Shown: positions 1-11,947, counted from the stretch's first letter. The stretch: DNA of 64,000 nucleotides from Cherax quadricarinatus (GCF_038502225.1 NW_027195518.1:1-64000); one strand, 5' to 3'. The notes: generated by a model not told the origin, from the letters alone. Made by a program: numbers and translations.

Positions 1-2
1 AC

Positions 3-880
3 CAGACCGTTGCATTACAATGTATCAATTGTAAGACTCCAGGAGTCACAGCTGCTCATGCTGACTGCAGAGTGAAAGCTGCCCACATCGCCAGCTGCAG
101 GGCTCCCGCCTCACCCATCACCCCTCATCATGAGGCAGTAGGCCTACCAGATACTTCATGTCTGAATACTGACCCATGCCTGATTTCAGACAATATGGTT
201 GCGAGAGTCACTCTGGGAGTACATCAACAGAGCACGATCACGTCTGCTATCAACACTAGTGATGTTGCTGGTGTTGACACCACCTGTCTGGCTGAGTCAG
301 CTATCAGCCACCTGGCTCAGCTGACCGGGACTTCATACTTCCTGATGACGCTAGTCTTGCTGGGGTGGTACACAACATGCAGCTGCGCATAACAGTACTG
401 GAGAAGCAACAATGGTGTTTGAAACAACAACTTGAGCACCACCAGGAAAAGCTTACAGAGGTTGCAAATGAGTACATCAACCCACAGATTGTCAGCCATT
501 ATGAAAATGAGTGTGGTGATGATGAACAAACTGATGATTGCAGTGGTGTAAATAATTACAAAAATGGTGAATCTGATAGTGGTGTTTACAGTCACAGTGA
601 AGATGATAAGGGCAGTGAAGACCATCATGATAGTCAACCTGATGAGTGTAATGTATTGATAGATACTGAGTGTGGAGATGACCCGGTTGTTGATAATGGT
701 GTATGTATCACTGGTCATAATAATGAGGGAAGTGGTACAAGTGATGATAGTGATGAGTGCAATAAAAGTGGAGAGGTGAGTGCGAGGGATAGTGTCACCT
801 TCCATACATTCACAGACATAGAGCGTCTTGCCTTCTATAAACAGACTCCCACGAGGCCTCCTTTATGGAAGTGCGCTTAA
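3..880 (+). pseudogene. Non-LTR retrotransposon ORF1 (gag-like), 3' part, frameshifted
   Basis: The frame open from the left edge carries CINCKTPGVTAAHADC, a Cys/His cluster spaced C-x2-C-x8-H-x3-C like the last zinc knuckle of LINE ORF1 proteins, which bind element RNA. That frame stops at 392. Reading resumes in another frame (365-880, 171 aa) with a Leu/Gln/Glu-rich segment likely to form a coiled coil, then a long acidic Asp/Glu/Ser tail. I infer one gene broken by a frameshift near 330-390. The start lies outside the window. An endonuclease remnant of the same strand follows at 1.05 kb, as expected for ORF2. A host gene is not excluded, but the context makes it unlikely. Confidence 0.5.
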
Positions 881-1044
881 GATACTCATGGATAAGGATA
901 ATACTGATGGATGATATTGATAATGATTATGTCTGTTTGCTATTTATTAAGTTCTTCTTTCATTATGCTGAGAAATTGAATATTATCCCTGGACTTTTAT
1001 AATGGAACCAAACTCGTATAAACTATCCATTTTAAGTTAGAATA

Positions 1045-1342
1045 TTGCGACACTTGGAAAAAGGTTTCCTGACCTTCATCTTAAAGTAACCACTGAATCC
1101 ATTGATACTGTGTGTCTACAAGAGTGCAGAGTCCCTGAAAAATCCCAGCCTCCTAAATTGCCATCATTTGTTACATATAACCTCAAATCTACTAACTCTT
1201 GTGTTCTATATATAAAAAATCACTTCCCCATCAACTTCTTGCACATAAGAAAACAGAGGGGCTATAGTATCACAGTGTTAGGATTTATATAGGGAACTCT
1301 GCTCTCAACATATTTAACTTGTATGCGCCTGCTGATAAACTT
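1045..1342 (+). pseudogene. LINE ORF2 endonuclease (EEP-type) N-terminal remnant
   Basis: Conceptual translation gives a DTVCLQE motif at 1104-1124, typical of the apurinic-like endonuclease of non-LTR elements (the glutamate helps bind the metal), then a strand-forming stretch and NLYAPADKL at 1316-1342, matching the family's N-(V/L)-Y-A-P motif. A stop at 1290 and a frame change break it. The domain is cut off at about 1343, where sequence of another LINE on the opposite strand begins. Family identity follows from motif order only. Confidence 0.55.
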
Positions 1343-1592
1343 AATTACTTTATTGTTTTATTACAAGCACTTATGCACTGTTGTCTTTGTTTCAGATTAC
1401 TGCTAACCAGAACTCCCAAATCCTTTTTGCAATCAGTAATACTAAGATCTAGATTATTTAATTTACATGTGGCATTGTTATTTCTCTGTCCAATATTAAG
1501 AACTTTGCATTTGTCTATATTAAAATGCATCTGTCACTTTTCCTGAACTGCATTAGTCTATTCAAATCTTCCTGGAGCCTATCCCTGCCAAT
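1343..1592 (-). pseudogene. LINE reverse transcriptase thumb fragment (antisense insertion)
   Basis: The minus strand reads DRLQEDLNRLM followed by MHFNIDKCKVLNIG and a DLGVLVSSNLK segment. This is the region just after the RT catalytic centre in CR1/L2/Jockey-like elements. The open part spans 1345-1530. It has no YxDD motif and no ends of its own, so it is a short fragment between two plus-strand LINE pieces. Either an insertion or patchwork deletion could place it here. Confidence 0.6.
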
Positions 1593-1593
1593 A

Positions 1594-2060
1594 GCATGAG
1601 GGATACCCCAAGGTAGTATTCTGGTCCCTTATTGTTCCTATGTGAATGACACGCCCACCAGTGTCAAGTGTAAGCTTGTATTATATGCAGATGACACTGC
1701 TCTGTTAGTGTCAGGTAATGTACTTAGGAAATGGTTAGTAGACAACAAATTATAATTATTAATACCTCGGGAACATGGAAGCTATGCTTTTTGGCACGAA
1801 ACATAAACTGAAAATGGTAAATAATTTTAATGTTCAGTGTAATGGTGAACTCATCACTTCAGTTTCCTCAGTGAAATATCTGGGAATCCCCTCTGACTCA
1901 TGCATGTTATGAGAATTAATAGAGAACAGTGTACTAAAGAAAGCATATGAGAGGTTCAAGTTCCTGTATTGACAAGCACAGTGTCTACCTATTGAGACTC
2001 GCAGAATGCTATGTTTAGTTCTTATACATTGTCATGTAGATTACTCTAGCTCTTCATGCC
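1594..2060 (+). pseudogene. LINE reverse transcriptase core fragment
   Basis: Plus-strand translation shows a GIPQGSIL motif near 1597 (RT motif 4) and YADDTALLVSG with the catalytic YADD at 1684-1695, then segments resembling the post-catalytic WL-x-N-KL and lower-thumb YLGI motifs up to about 1890. Stops and frame changes occur every 50-100 nt after 1740, so it is long dead. It may belong to the same element as the 1045-1342 endonuclease piece and the C-terminal piece at 2415-2560. Confidence 0.65.
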
Positions 2061-2065
2061 AGAAC

Positions 2066-2310
2066 CAGAGCTTGCTACTACCTGCAGCTCAGAAGACTGC
2101 CATTCCCACGAGCCCCACTGGGGCGGGGAAGGTGGCAGACCATAGTCCTAACTTCTCACTACGAGCCCCGTGAGGGCGAAGAATGGGGCTAGGCCTGGGG
2201 GTTGTTGGTCCCAGAAGATGAGGAGGTACTTGTATCTTCTCCCATGACAGACATAGGTCTCAGACACTTCCAAGAGAGGGAGCCAAGGCCGGGTCACTAT
2301 CTGGAAAAGA
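2066..2310 (+). repeat. SINE-V copy (subtype beginning gcttgctaccacc)
   Basis: This matches the dispersed repeat found eight more times in the window, closest to the copy at 29788-30122. Shared landmarks are ctcagaagactgcc, a GAGCCCC...GGGGCGGGG block, gatgaggaggtacttgta and gggagccaaggccgggtcac. It lacks the terminal microsatellite, so the 3' end is truncated. Confidence 0.7.
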
Positions 2311-2414
2311 CAACCACAACCACTGTCCAGAACATCTGGCTGCCAAGTTCGTAAAGGGTGGGAACCAAAGCAAGTAAAGTACGAGGAGGAGAGAGCACAA
2401 CTTTGTAGTACCCG

Positions 2415-2575
2415 CAGTCAGTGGCCAGCCATCAAACATTTTATAGTACAACAATAAAGGAGTGGAACAGACTGCCTGTACATGTCAAAGCCAGTCATAG
2501 CATAAACCAGTTCAGGAAGATAACTAAAAGATACTTAATGAATGTAGCTACAGAAAGAGAGTTGTTAGTTTAATA
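2415..2575 (+). pseudogene. LINE ORF2 C-terminal fragment
   Basis: The plus strand encodes EWNRLPVHVKASHSINQFRK and a short KRYL segment, ending in a stop near 2571. This is the conserved RT C-terminus (W-x-x-LP...S-x-x-x-F+) of CR1/Jockey-like LINEs. It abuts the minus-strand LINE-C 3' end that starts at about 2561. Confidence 0.55.
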
Positions 2576-2714
2576 TCTTTATTATGCACCCCATACCCAT
2601 CCTGTGGGCGGTAGTTAGAAGATTACAGAGGTACATAATGGGTCCAGGGACTGGACTCCAAAGTTTTTATAGCTGAAGAAGGTACAAAGGTAATGAACTC
2701 ACATATTACAAAGG

Positions 2715-2758
2715 TAATGAATCACGTAAGTAAGTAAATTTACTTACGTGATTCATTA
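2715..2758. repeat. Perfect 19-bp inverted repeat, 6-nt loop
   Basis: Left arm taatgaatcacgtaagtaa (2715-2733) and right arm ttacttacgtgattcatta (2740-2758) are exact reverse complements around gtaaat. It lies inside the LINE-C 3' UTR fragment, where the other copy has no such palindrome, so it is probably a local inverted duplication. Confidence 0.9.
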
Positions 2759-2877
2759 CTTACTTACGTTTATACATGGTTACAATCATGAAAGAAAATA
2801 CAAAGTAATCAGCAATTCACACGTCCACTTCCGGTCACAACTGTAATGAGCTATCGGTGCAAATATTAATTGTTTGG

Positions 2878-2878
<1 letters not shown>

Positions 2879-2954
<76 letters not shown>
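2879..2954. repeat. (CA)38 microsatellite
   Basis: Uninterrupted CA dinucleotides, part of the LINE-C 3' UTR on the minus strand as (TG)n. The minus-strand ORF across it is an artefact. The next 240 bp (2991-3240) is plain AT-rich sequence in which I see nothing. Confidence 0.95.
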
Positions 2955-2955
<1 letters not shown>

Positions 2956-3240
2956 GAGCACACGCACTCACAGAAAAGGGAGAAGAGTAATTTCTTGTAT
3001 ATCTTACATACGTATACTTTTATTGTGATCTGATCCTATCTTTAATGATAATGTAAATAACTCAGGTTACTTTATTCAGGTTACTTAATTATTTAAATAA
3101 TAAGTTATTACAAAGACCCTAATGTAAATAAGTCACCTTGACTATTTTTGGGTTATCTTAGGTAATTTACACATATGCTTCTACGTGATAATATGTGTAA
3201 CTGTATTTATGTGTACTTGTACCTAAATAATCTTAATTAC

Positions 3241-6200
3241 TCACAAGGCACTTAAGGCTCTACATAGCTGGAGAAGCCACACACACAAGGCACTTAAGGC
3301 TCTACATAGCTGGAGAAGCCACACACACAAGGCACTTAAGGCTCTACATAGCTGGAGAAGCCACACACACAAGGCATTTAAGGCTCTACATAGCTGGAGA
3401 AGGCACACACACAAGGCACTTAAGGCTCTACATAGCTGGAGAAGCCACACACACAAGGAACTCAAGGCTCTACATAGCTGGAGAAGCCACACACACAAGG
3501 CACTTAAGGCTCTACATAGCTGGAGAAGCCACACACACAAGGCACTTAAGGCTCTACATAGCTGGAGAAGCCACACACACAAGGCACTTAAGGCTCTACA
3601 TAGCTGGAGAAGCCACACACACAAGGCACTTAAGGCTCTACATAGCCTGAGAAGCCACACACACAAGGCACTTAAGGCTCTACATAGCTGGAGAAGCCAC
3701 ACACACAAGGCACTTAAGGCTCTACATAGCTGGAGAAGCCACACACACAAGGCACTTAAGGCTCTACATAGCTGGAGAAGCCACACACACAAGGCACTTA
3801 AGGCTCTACATAGCTGGAGAAGCCACACACACAAGGCACTTAAGGCTCTACATAGCTGGAGAAGCCACACACACAAGGCACTTAAGGCTCTACATAGCTG
3901 GAGAAGCCACACACACAAGGCACTTAAGGCTCTACATAGCTGGAGAAGCCACACTCACAAGGCACTTAAGGCTCTACATAGCTGGAGAAGCTCTACATAG
4001 CTGGAGAAGCCACACACACAAGGCACTTAAGGCTCTACATAGCTGGAGAAGCCACACACACAAGGCACTTAAGGCTCTACATAGCTGGAGAAGCCACACA
4101 CACAAGGCACTTAAGGCTCTACATAGCTGGAGAAGCCACACACACAAGGCACTTAAGGCTCTACATAGCTGGAGAAGCCACACACACAAGGCACTTAAGG
4201 CTCTACATAGCTGGAGAAGCCACACACACAAGGCACTTAAGGCTCTACATAGCTGGAGAAGCCACACACACAAGGCACTTAAGGCTCTACATAGCTGGAG
4301 AAGCCACACACACAAGGCACTTAAGGCTCTACATAGCTGGAGAAGCCACACACACAAGGCACTTAAGGCTCTACATAGCTGGAGAAGCCACACACACAAG
4401 GCACTTAAGGCTCTACATAGCTGGAGAAGCCACACACACAAGGCACTTAAGGCTCTACATAGCTGGAGAAGCCACACACAAGGCACTTAAGGCTCTACAT
4501 AGCTGGAGAAGCCACACACACAAGGCACTTAAGGCTCTACATAGCTGGAGAAGCCACACACACAAGGCACTTAAGGCTCTACATAGCTGGAGAAGCCACA
4601 CACACAAGGCACTTAAGGCTCTACATAGCTGGAGAAGCCACACACACAAGGCACTTAAGGCTCTACATAGCTGGAGAAGCCACACACACAAGGCACTTAA
4701 GGCTCTACATAGCTGGAGAAGCCACACACACAAGGCACTTAAGGCTCTACATAGCTGGAGAAGCCACACACACAAGGCACTTAAGGCTCTACATAGCTGG
4801 AGAAGCCACACACACAAGGCACTTAAGGCTCTACATAGCTGGAGAAGCCACACACACAAGGCACTTAAGGCTCTACATAGCTGGAGAAGCCACACACACA
4901 AGGCACTTAAGGCTCTACATAGCTGGAGAAGCCACACACACAAGGCACTTAAGGCTCTACATAGCTGGAGAAGCCACACACACAAGGCACTTAAGGCTCT
5001 ACATAGCTGGAGAAGCCACACACACAAGGCACTTAAGGCTCTACATAGCTGGAGAAGCCACACACACAAGGCACTTAAGGCTCTACATAGCTGGAGAAGC
5101 CACACACACAAGGCACTTAAGGCTCTACATAGCTGGAGAAGCCACACACACAAGGCACTTAAGGCTCTACATAGCTGGAGAAGCCACACACACAAGGCAC
5201 TTAAGGCTCTACATAGCTGGAGAAGCCACACACACAAGGCACTTAAGGCTCTACATAGCTGGAGAAGCCACACACACAAGGCACTTAAGGCTCTACATAG
5301 CTGGAGAAGCCACACACACAAGGCACTTAAGGCTCTACATAGCTGGAGAAGCCACACACACAAGGCACTTAAGGCTCTACATAGCTGGAGAAGCCACACA
5401 CACAAGGCACTTAAGGCTCTACATAGCTGGAGAAGCCACACACACAAGGCACTTAAGGCTCTACATAGCTGGAGAAGCCACACACACAAGGCACTTAAGG
5501 CTCTACATAGCTGGAGAAGCCACACACACAAGGCACTTAAGGCTCTACATAGCTGGAGAAGCCACACACACAAGGCACTTAAGGCTCTACATAGCTGGAG
5601 AAGCCACACACACAAGGCACTTAAGGCTCTACATAGCTGGAGAAGCCACACACACAAGGCACTTAAGGCTCTACATAGCTGGAGAAGCCACACACACAAG
5701 GCACTTAAGGCTCTACATAGCTGGAGAAGCCACACACACAAGGCACTTAAGGCTCTACATAGCTGGAGAAGCCACACACACAAGGCACTTAAGGCTCTAC
5801 ATAGCTGGAGAAGCCACACACACAAGGCACTTAAGGCTCTACATAGCTGGAGAAGCCACACACACAAGGCACTTAAGGCTCTACATAGCTGGAGAAGCCA
5901 CACACACAAGGCACTTAAGGCTCTACATAGCTGGAGAAGCCACACACACAAGGCACTTAAGGCTCTACATAGCTGGAGAAGCCACACACACAAGGCACTT
6001 AAGGCTCTACATAGCTGGAGAAGCCACACACACAAGGCACTTAAGGCTCTACATAGCTGGAGAAGCCACACACACAAGGCACTTAAGGCTCTACATAGCT
6101 GGAGAAGCCACACACACAAGGCACTTAAGGCTCTACATAGCTGGAGAAGCCACACACACAAGGCACTTAAGGCTCTACATAGCTGGAGAAGCCACACACA

Positions 6201-9200
6201 CAAGGCACTTAAGGCTCTACATAGCTGGAGAAGCCACACACACAAGGCACTTAAGGCTCTACATAGCTGGAGAAGCCACACACACAAGGCACTTAAGGCT
6301 CTACATAGCTGGAGAAGCCACACACACAAGGCACTTAAGGCTCTACATAGCTGGAGAAGCCACACACACAAGGCACTTAAGGCTCTACATAGCTGGAGAA
6401 GCCACACACACAAGGCACTTAAGGCTCTACATAGCTGGAGAAGCCACACACACAAGGCACTTAAGGCTCTACATAGCTGGAGAAGCCACACACACAAGGC
6501 ACTTAAGGCTCTACATAGCTGGAGAAGCCACACACACAAGGCACTTAAGGCTCTACATAGCTGGAGAAGCCACACACACAAGGCACTTAAGGCTCTACAT
6601 AGCTGGAGAAGCCACACACACAAGGCACTTAAGGCTCTACATAGCTGGAGAAGCCACACACACAAGGCACTTAAGGCTCTACATAGCTGGAGAAGCCACA
6701 CACACAAGGCACTTAAGGCTCTACATAGCTGGAGAAGCCACACACACAAGGCACTTAAGGCTCTACATAGCTGGAGAAGCCACACACACAAGGCACTTAA
6801 GGCTCTACATAGCTGGAGAAGCCACACACCACACTTAAGGCTCTACATAAGAAGCACTTAAGGCTCTACATAGCTGGAGAAGCCACACACACAAGGCACT
6901 TAAGGCTCTACATAGCTGGAGAAGCCACACACACAAGGCACTTAAGGCTCTACATAGCTGGAGAAGCCACACACACAAGGCACTTAAGGCTCTACATAGC
7001 TGGAGAAGCCACACACACAAGGCACTTAAGGCTCTACATAGCTGGAGAAGCCACACACACAAGGCACTTAAGGCTCTACATAGCTGGAGAAGCCACACAC
7101 ACAAGGCACTTAAGGCTCTACATAGCTGGAGAAGCCACACACACAAGGCACTTAAGGCTCTACATAGCTGGAGAAGCCACACACACAAGGCACTTAAGGC
7201 TCTACATAGCTGGAGAAGCCACACACACAAGGCACTTAAGGCTCTACATAGCTGGCACTTAAGCTCTACAAGCCACACACACAAGGCACTTAAGGCTCTA
7301 CATAGCTGGAGAAGCCACACACACAAGGCACTTAAGGCTCTACATAGCTGGAGAAGCCACACACACAAGGCACTTAAGGCTCTACATAGCTGGAGAAGCC
7401 ACACACACAAGGCACTTAAGGCTCTACATAGCTGGAGAAGCCACACACACAAGGCACTTAAGGCTCTACATAGCTGGAGAAGCCACACACACAAGGCACT
7501 TAAGGCTCTACATAGCTGGAGAAGCCACACACACAAGGCACTTAAGGCTCTACATAGCTGGAGAAGCCACACACACAAGGCACTTAAGGCTCTACATAGC
7601 TGGAGAAGCCACACACACAAGGCACTTAAGGCTCTACATAGCTGGAGAAGCCACACACACAAGGCACTTAAGGCTCTACATAGCTGGAGAAGCCACACAC
7701 ACAAGGCACTTAAGGCTCTACATAGCTGGAGAAGCCACACACACAAGGCACTTAAGGCTCTACATAGCTGGAGAAGCCACACACACAAGGCACTTAAGGC
7801 TCTACATAGCTGGAGAAGCCACACACACAAGGCACTTAAGGCTCTACATAGCTGGAGAAGCCACACACACAAGGCACTTAAGGCTCTACATAGCTGGAGA
7901 AGCCACACACACAAGGCACTTAAGGCTCTACATAGCTGGAGAAGCCACACACACAAGGCACTTAAGGCTCTACATAGCTGGAGAAGCCACACACACAAGG
8001 CACTTAAGGCTCTACATAGCTGGAGAAGCCACACACACAAGGCACTTAAGGCTCTACATAGCTGGAGAAGCCACACACACAAGGCACTTAAGGCTCTACA
8101 TAGCTGGAGAAGCCACACACACAAGGCACTTAAGGCTCTACATAGCTGGAGAAGCCACACACACAAGGCACTTAAGGCTCTACATAGCTGGAGAAGCCAC
8201 ACACACAAGGCACTTAAGGCTCTACATAGCTGGAGAAGCCACACACACAAGGCACTTAAGGCTCTACATAGCTGGAGAAGCCACACACACAAGGCACTTA
8301 AGGCTCTACATAGCTGGAAGCCACACACACAAGGCACTTAAGGCTCTACACACACACAAGGCACTTAAGGCTCTACATAGCTGGAGAAGCCACACACACA
8401 AGGCACTTAAGGCTCTACATAGCTGGAGAAGCCACACACACAAGGCACTTAAGGCTCTACATAGCTGGAGAAGCCACACACACAAGGCACTTAAGGCTCT
8501 ACATAGCTGGAGAAGCCACACACACAAGGCACTTAAGGCTCTACATAGCTGGAGAAGCCACACAGGCTCTACATAGCACAAGGCACTTAAGGCTCTACAT
8601 AGCTGGAGAAGCCACACAAACAAGGCACTTAAGGCTCTACATAGCTGGAGAAGCCACACACACAAGGCACTTAAGGCTCTACATAGCTGGAGAAGCCACA
8701 CACACAAGGCACTTAAGGCTCTACATAGCTGGAGAAGCCACACACACAAGGCACTTAAGGCTCTACATAGCTGGAGAAGCCACACACACAAGGCACTTAA
8801 GGCTCTACATAGCTGGAGAAGCCACACACACAAGGCACTTAAGGCTCTACATAGCTGGAGAAGCCACACACACAAGGCACTTAAGGCTCTACATAGCTGG
8901 AGAAGCCACACACACAAGGCACTTAAGGCTCTACATAGCTGGAGAAGCCACACACACAAGGCACTTAAGGCTCTACATAGCTGGAGAAGCCACACACACA
9001 AGGCACTTAAGGCTCTACATAGCTGGAGAAGCCACACACACAAGGCACTTAAGGCTCTACATAGCTGGAGAAGCCACACACACAAGGCACTTAAGGCTCT
9101 ACATAGCTGGAGAAGCCACACACACAAGGCACTTAAGGCTCTACATAGCTGGAGAAGCCACACACACAAGGCACTTAAGGCTCTACATAGCTGGAGAAGC

Positions 9201-10225
9201 CACACACACAAGGCACTTAAGGCTCTACATAGCTGGAGAAGCCACACTCACAAGGCACTTAAGGCTCTACATAGCTGGAGAAGCCACACACACAAGGCAC
9301 TTAAGGCTCTACATAGCTGGAGAAGCCACACACACAAGGCACTTAAGGCTCTACATAGCTGGAGAAGCCACACACACAAGGCACTTAAGGCTCTACATAG
9401 CTGGAGAAGCCACACACACAAGGCACTTAAGGCTCTACATAGCTGGAGAAGCCACACACACAAGGCACTTAAGGCTCTACATAGCTGGAGAAGCCACACA
9501 CACAAGGCACTTAAGGCTCTACATAGCTGGAGAAGCCACACACACAAGGCACTTAAGGCTCTACATAGCTGGAGAAGCCACACACACAAGGCACTTAAGG
9601 CTCTACATAGCTGGAGAAGCCACACACACAAGGCACTTAAGGCTCTACATAGCTGGAGAAGCCACACACACAAGGCACTTAAGGCTCTACATAGCTGGAG
9701 AAGCCACACACACAAGGCACTTAAGGCTCTACATAGCTGGAGAAGCCACACACACAAGGCACTTAAGGCTCTACATAGCTGGAGAAGCCACACTCACAAG
9801 GCACTTAAGGCTCTACATAGCTGGAGAAGCCACACACACAAGGCACTTAAGGCTCTACATAGCTGGAGAAGCCACACACACAAGGCACTTAAGGCTCTAC
9901 ATAGCTGGAGAAGCCACACACACAAGGCACTTAAGGCTCTACATAGCTGGAGAAGCCACACACACAAGGCACTTAAGGCTCTACATAGCTGGAGAAGCCA
10001 CACACACAAGGAACTTAAGGCTCTACATAGCTGGAGAAGCCACACACACAAGGCACTTAAGGCTCTACATAGCTGGAGAAGCCACACACACAAGGCACTT
10101 AAGGCTCTACATAGCTGGAGAAGCCACACACACAAGGCACTTAAGGCTCTACATAGCTGGAGAAGCCACACACACAAGGCACTTAAGGCTCTACATAGCT
10201 GGAGAAGCCACACACACAAGGCACT
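3241..10225. repeat. 42-bp satellite array, about 166 copies
   Basis: A head-to-tail array of a 42-bp unit containing aggcacttaaggctctacat and tagctggagaagccacacac. Copies are near-identical over 7 kb, which implies recent unequal exchange or replication slippage. Irregular units lie near 3960-4000, 4470, 6825-6860, 7250-7275, 8315-8350 and 8560-8590. A cactcac variant recurs near 3952, 9246 and 9792, the last two 546 bp (13 units) apart. Because 42 is divisible by 3 and one minus-strand frame has no stop, the array yields spurious Leu/Cys-rich ORFs of up to 790 codons. No promoter or non-repetitive coding extension supports a protein. Confidence 0.97.
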
Positions 10226-10232
10226 TTTTTTT

Positions 10233-10488
10233 AACCCACAGCGTAAGCTAACCCAGGATAATCCAGAGCGTAAGCTAACCCAGGATAATCCAGAGCGTAA
10301 GCTAACCCATAATAATCCAGAGCGTAAGCTAACCCAGGATAGCCCAGAGCGTAATCTAACCCAGGATAATCCAGAGCGCATGCTAACCCAGGATAATCCA
10401 GATGGTAAGCTAACCCAGGATAATCCAGAGCATAAGCTAACCCAGGATAACCCAGGATAATCCAGAGCATAAGCTAACCCAGGATAAC
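10233..10488. repeat. 27-bp tandem repeat, about 9 copies
   Basis: The unit contains aacccaggataatccagagc and gtaagct. Copies vary at single positions (agcccagagcgtaatct, gatggtaagct) and one contains a short extra aacccaggat step. It joins the 42-bp satellite through a T8 run at 10226. The minus strand is open through it for the same periodicity reason. Confidence 0.93.
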
Positions 10489-10549
10489 ACAAAAAAGTCA
10501 GTGCGTCTTCGAGGACGGTCTGTCTTAATTTCCACTGTAGTCCTTCTAT

Positions 10550-10690
10550 CTTGTCCTGCAGGATGCTACCCACACCATTCGACTAACACCCAGTTACCTA
10601 CTTACTGTTAGGTGAATAGGGACAGCAGGTGTAAGGAAATGCCCAGAATTTCCATCTGTGTCAGGGATCAAACCACGGACAAGCAGTGTG
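10550..10690 (-). repeat. tRNA-derived SINE fragment (copy 1)
   Basis: This shares cacacca..cgactaacaccca, ggtgaa.a.ggacA and caggtgtaaggaaa with a second copy at 11830-11945. On the minus strand, GGTTTGATCCC (about 10667-10677) resembles a Pol III B box (consensus GGTTCGANTCC). The segment where an A box should lie is replaced by the LINE-D 3' end at about 10690. The tRNA origin is inferred from the B box alone. Confidence 0.5.
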
Positions 10691-10691
10691 T

Positions 10692-11526
10692 TACCTGGAG
10701 TTTACCTGGAGAGAGTTTCGGGGGTCAACGCCCCCGCGGCCCGGTCTGTGACCAGGCCTCCTGGTGGATCAGCGCCTGATCAACCAGGCTGTTGCTGCTG
10801 GCTGCACGCAAACCAACGTACGAGCCACAGCCCGGCTGATCAGGAACTGACTTTAGGTGCTTGTCCAGTGCCAGCTTGAAGACTGCCAGGGGTCTGTTGG
10901 TAATCCCCCTTATGTGTGCTGGGAGGCAGTTGAACAGTCTCGGGCCCCTGACACTTATTGTATGGTCTCTTAACGTGCTAGTGACACCCCTGCTTTTCAT
11001 TGGGGGGATGGTGCATCGTCTGCCAAGTCATTTGCTTTCGTAGTGAGTGATTTTCGTGTGCAAGTTCGGTACTAGTCCCTCTAGGATTTTCCAGGTGTAT
11101 ATAATCATGTATCTCTCCCTCCTGCGTTCCAGGGAATACAGGTTTAGAAACCTCAAGCGCTCCCAGTAATTGAGGTGTTTTATCTCCGTTATGCGCGCCG
11201 TGAAAGTTCTCTGTACATTTTCTAGGTCGGCAATTTCACCTGCCTTGAAAGGTGCTGTTAGAGTGCAGCAATATTCCAGCCTAGATAGAACAAGTGACCT
11301 GAAGAGTGTCATCATGGGCTTGGCCTCCCTAGTTTTGAAGGTTCTCATTATCCATCCTGTCATTTTTCTAGCAGATGCGATTGATACAATGTTATGGTCC
11401 TTGAAGGTGAGATCCTCCGACATAATCACTCCCAGGTCTTTGACGTTGGTGTTTCGCTCTATTTTGTGGCCAGAATTTGTTTTGTGTGGGGCGAGAGTCT
11501 TGCCAACCAAGTCACGGGGCAGTTAA
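10692..11526 (-). pseudogene. LINE-D RT C-terminal region and 3' end, copy 1
   Basis: The minus-strand frame 11510-11028 gives the palm/thumb end and connection of a non-LTR RT (VKDLGVIMSEDLTFKDHN, then a LEYCCT segment and YSLERRRERYMIIYTWKILE). After a frameshift between 11028 and 11000 it continues (GPRLFNCLPAHIRG, FKLALDKHL) to about 10725. It is about 95% identical by eye to the plus-strand copy at 59930-60907, but its RT catalytic motif is absent (5' truncated near 11526). The 3' end is built from ctccaggtaaa/ctccaggtaac steps. CR1/Jockey-like; clade not certain. Confidence 0.8.
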
Positions 11527-11594
11527 GACAGTAAAATCTGCTTTTATACAGTTAACCTACATGTAATTATTAGTGAAGTTGCCAGAATGGATGT

Positions 11595-11812
11595 AGGTCG
11601 ACTTCTCCGCTGGATTAAAGGCTGCCTGTCCAGCAGCAAGTCTTGTGTGTGTTGTTCCAGGGACATAGAAGTGTAACTAAAGATTTTGAATTAGGAACCC
11701 CACAGGGAGGTGTGCTCAGTCTCATATTATTCAATATTCTAATCAATGTCTTACTTAATGTTATGCTCAGCCTATTATACAGAAAGCAGTTTGTTATGCA
11801 AAACATTTAGGG
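11595..11812 (+). pseudogene. LINE reverse transcriptase fragment
   Basis: Plus-strand translation shows an RWIKGCLSSSKSCV segment, a frameshift near 11660-11680, then LGTPQGGVLSLILFNILIN with GTPQGGVLS at 11694-11720 (RT motif 4). It breaks off before the YxDD motif. No neighbouring piece clearly continues it. Confidence 0.65.
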
Positions 11813-11829
11813 GAAATTAAGTCAATTTT

Positions 11830-11945
11830 TTCCCAGGATGCGATCCACACCAGGCGACTAACACCCAGGTACCCATTTTACTGATGGGTGAACATGGACA
11901 ACCGGTGTAAGGAAACACGTCCAATGTTTCCACCCATGGGAGTGT
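11830..11945 (-). repeat. tRNA-derived SINE fragment (copy 2)
   Basis: Contains ggatgcgatccacaccaggc, gactaacacccaggtaccca and ggtgtaaggaaacacg, matching 10556-10650 with substitutions. It stops before the B-box region and is followed by a diverged SINE-V copy. Confidence 0.6.
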
Positions 11946-11947
11946 TC

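Larger units (their letters stand above)
2561..2990 (-). repeat. LINE-C 3' UTR fragment (copy 1)
   Basis: The reverse complement aligns by eye along its whole length with 59510-59790, the 3' UTR of the plus-strand LINE-C copy. Both share catgattgtaaccatgtata, ccctggacccattatgtacc and the end ggatgggtatggggtgcat followed by AATAAA. The (CA)n run at 2879-2954 sits where copy 2 has its (TG)n run. No coding part is retained. Confidence 0.75.

Noticed and set aside
317..805. 162-codon hydrophobic minus-strand ORF that looks like a membrane protein
   Set aside because: Antisense of the acidic ORF1 tail. Asp/Glu codons read backwards give Ile/Val/Phe, so the hydrophobicity is an artefact.
3241..9793. 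Minus-strand ORFs of 170-790 codons built of a 14-residue Leu/Cys repeat
   Set aside because: They are the 42-bp satellite read in its one open frame; there are no unique coding flanks and no codon-level constraint.
10233..10488. Telomere-like repeat
   Set aside because: The 27-bp unit contains aaccca but no TTAGG/TTAGGG-type array.
9794..10573. Minus-strand ORF of 259 codons ending in the satellite repeats
   Set aside because: It strings together SINE sequence, the 27-bp repeat and the 42-bp satellite. Openness again comes from periods divisible by 3.
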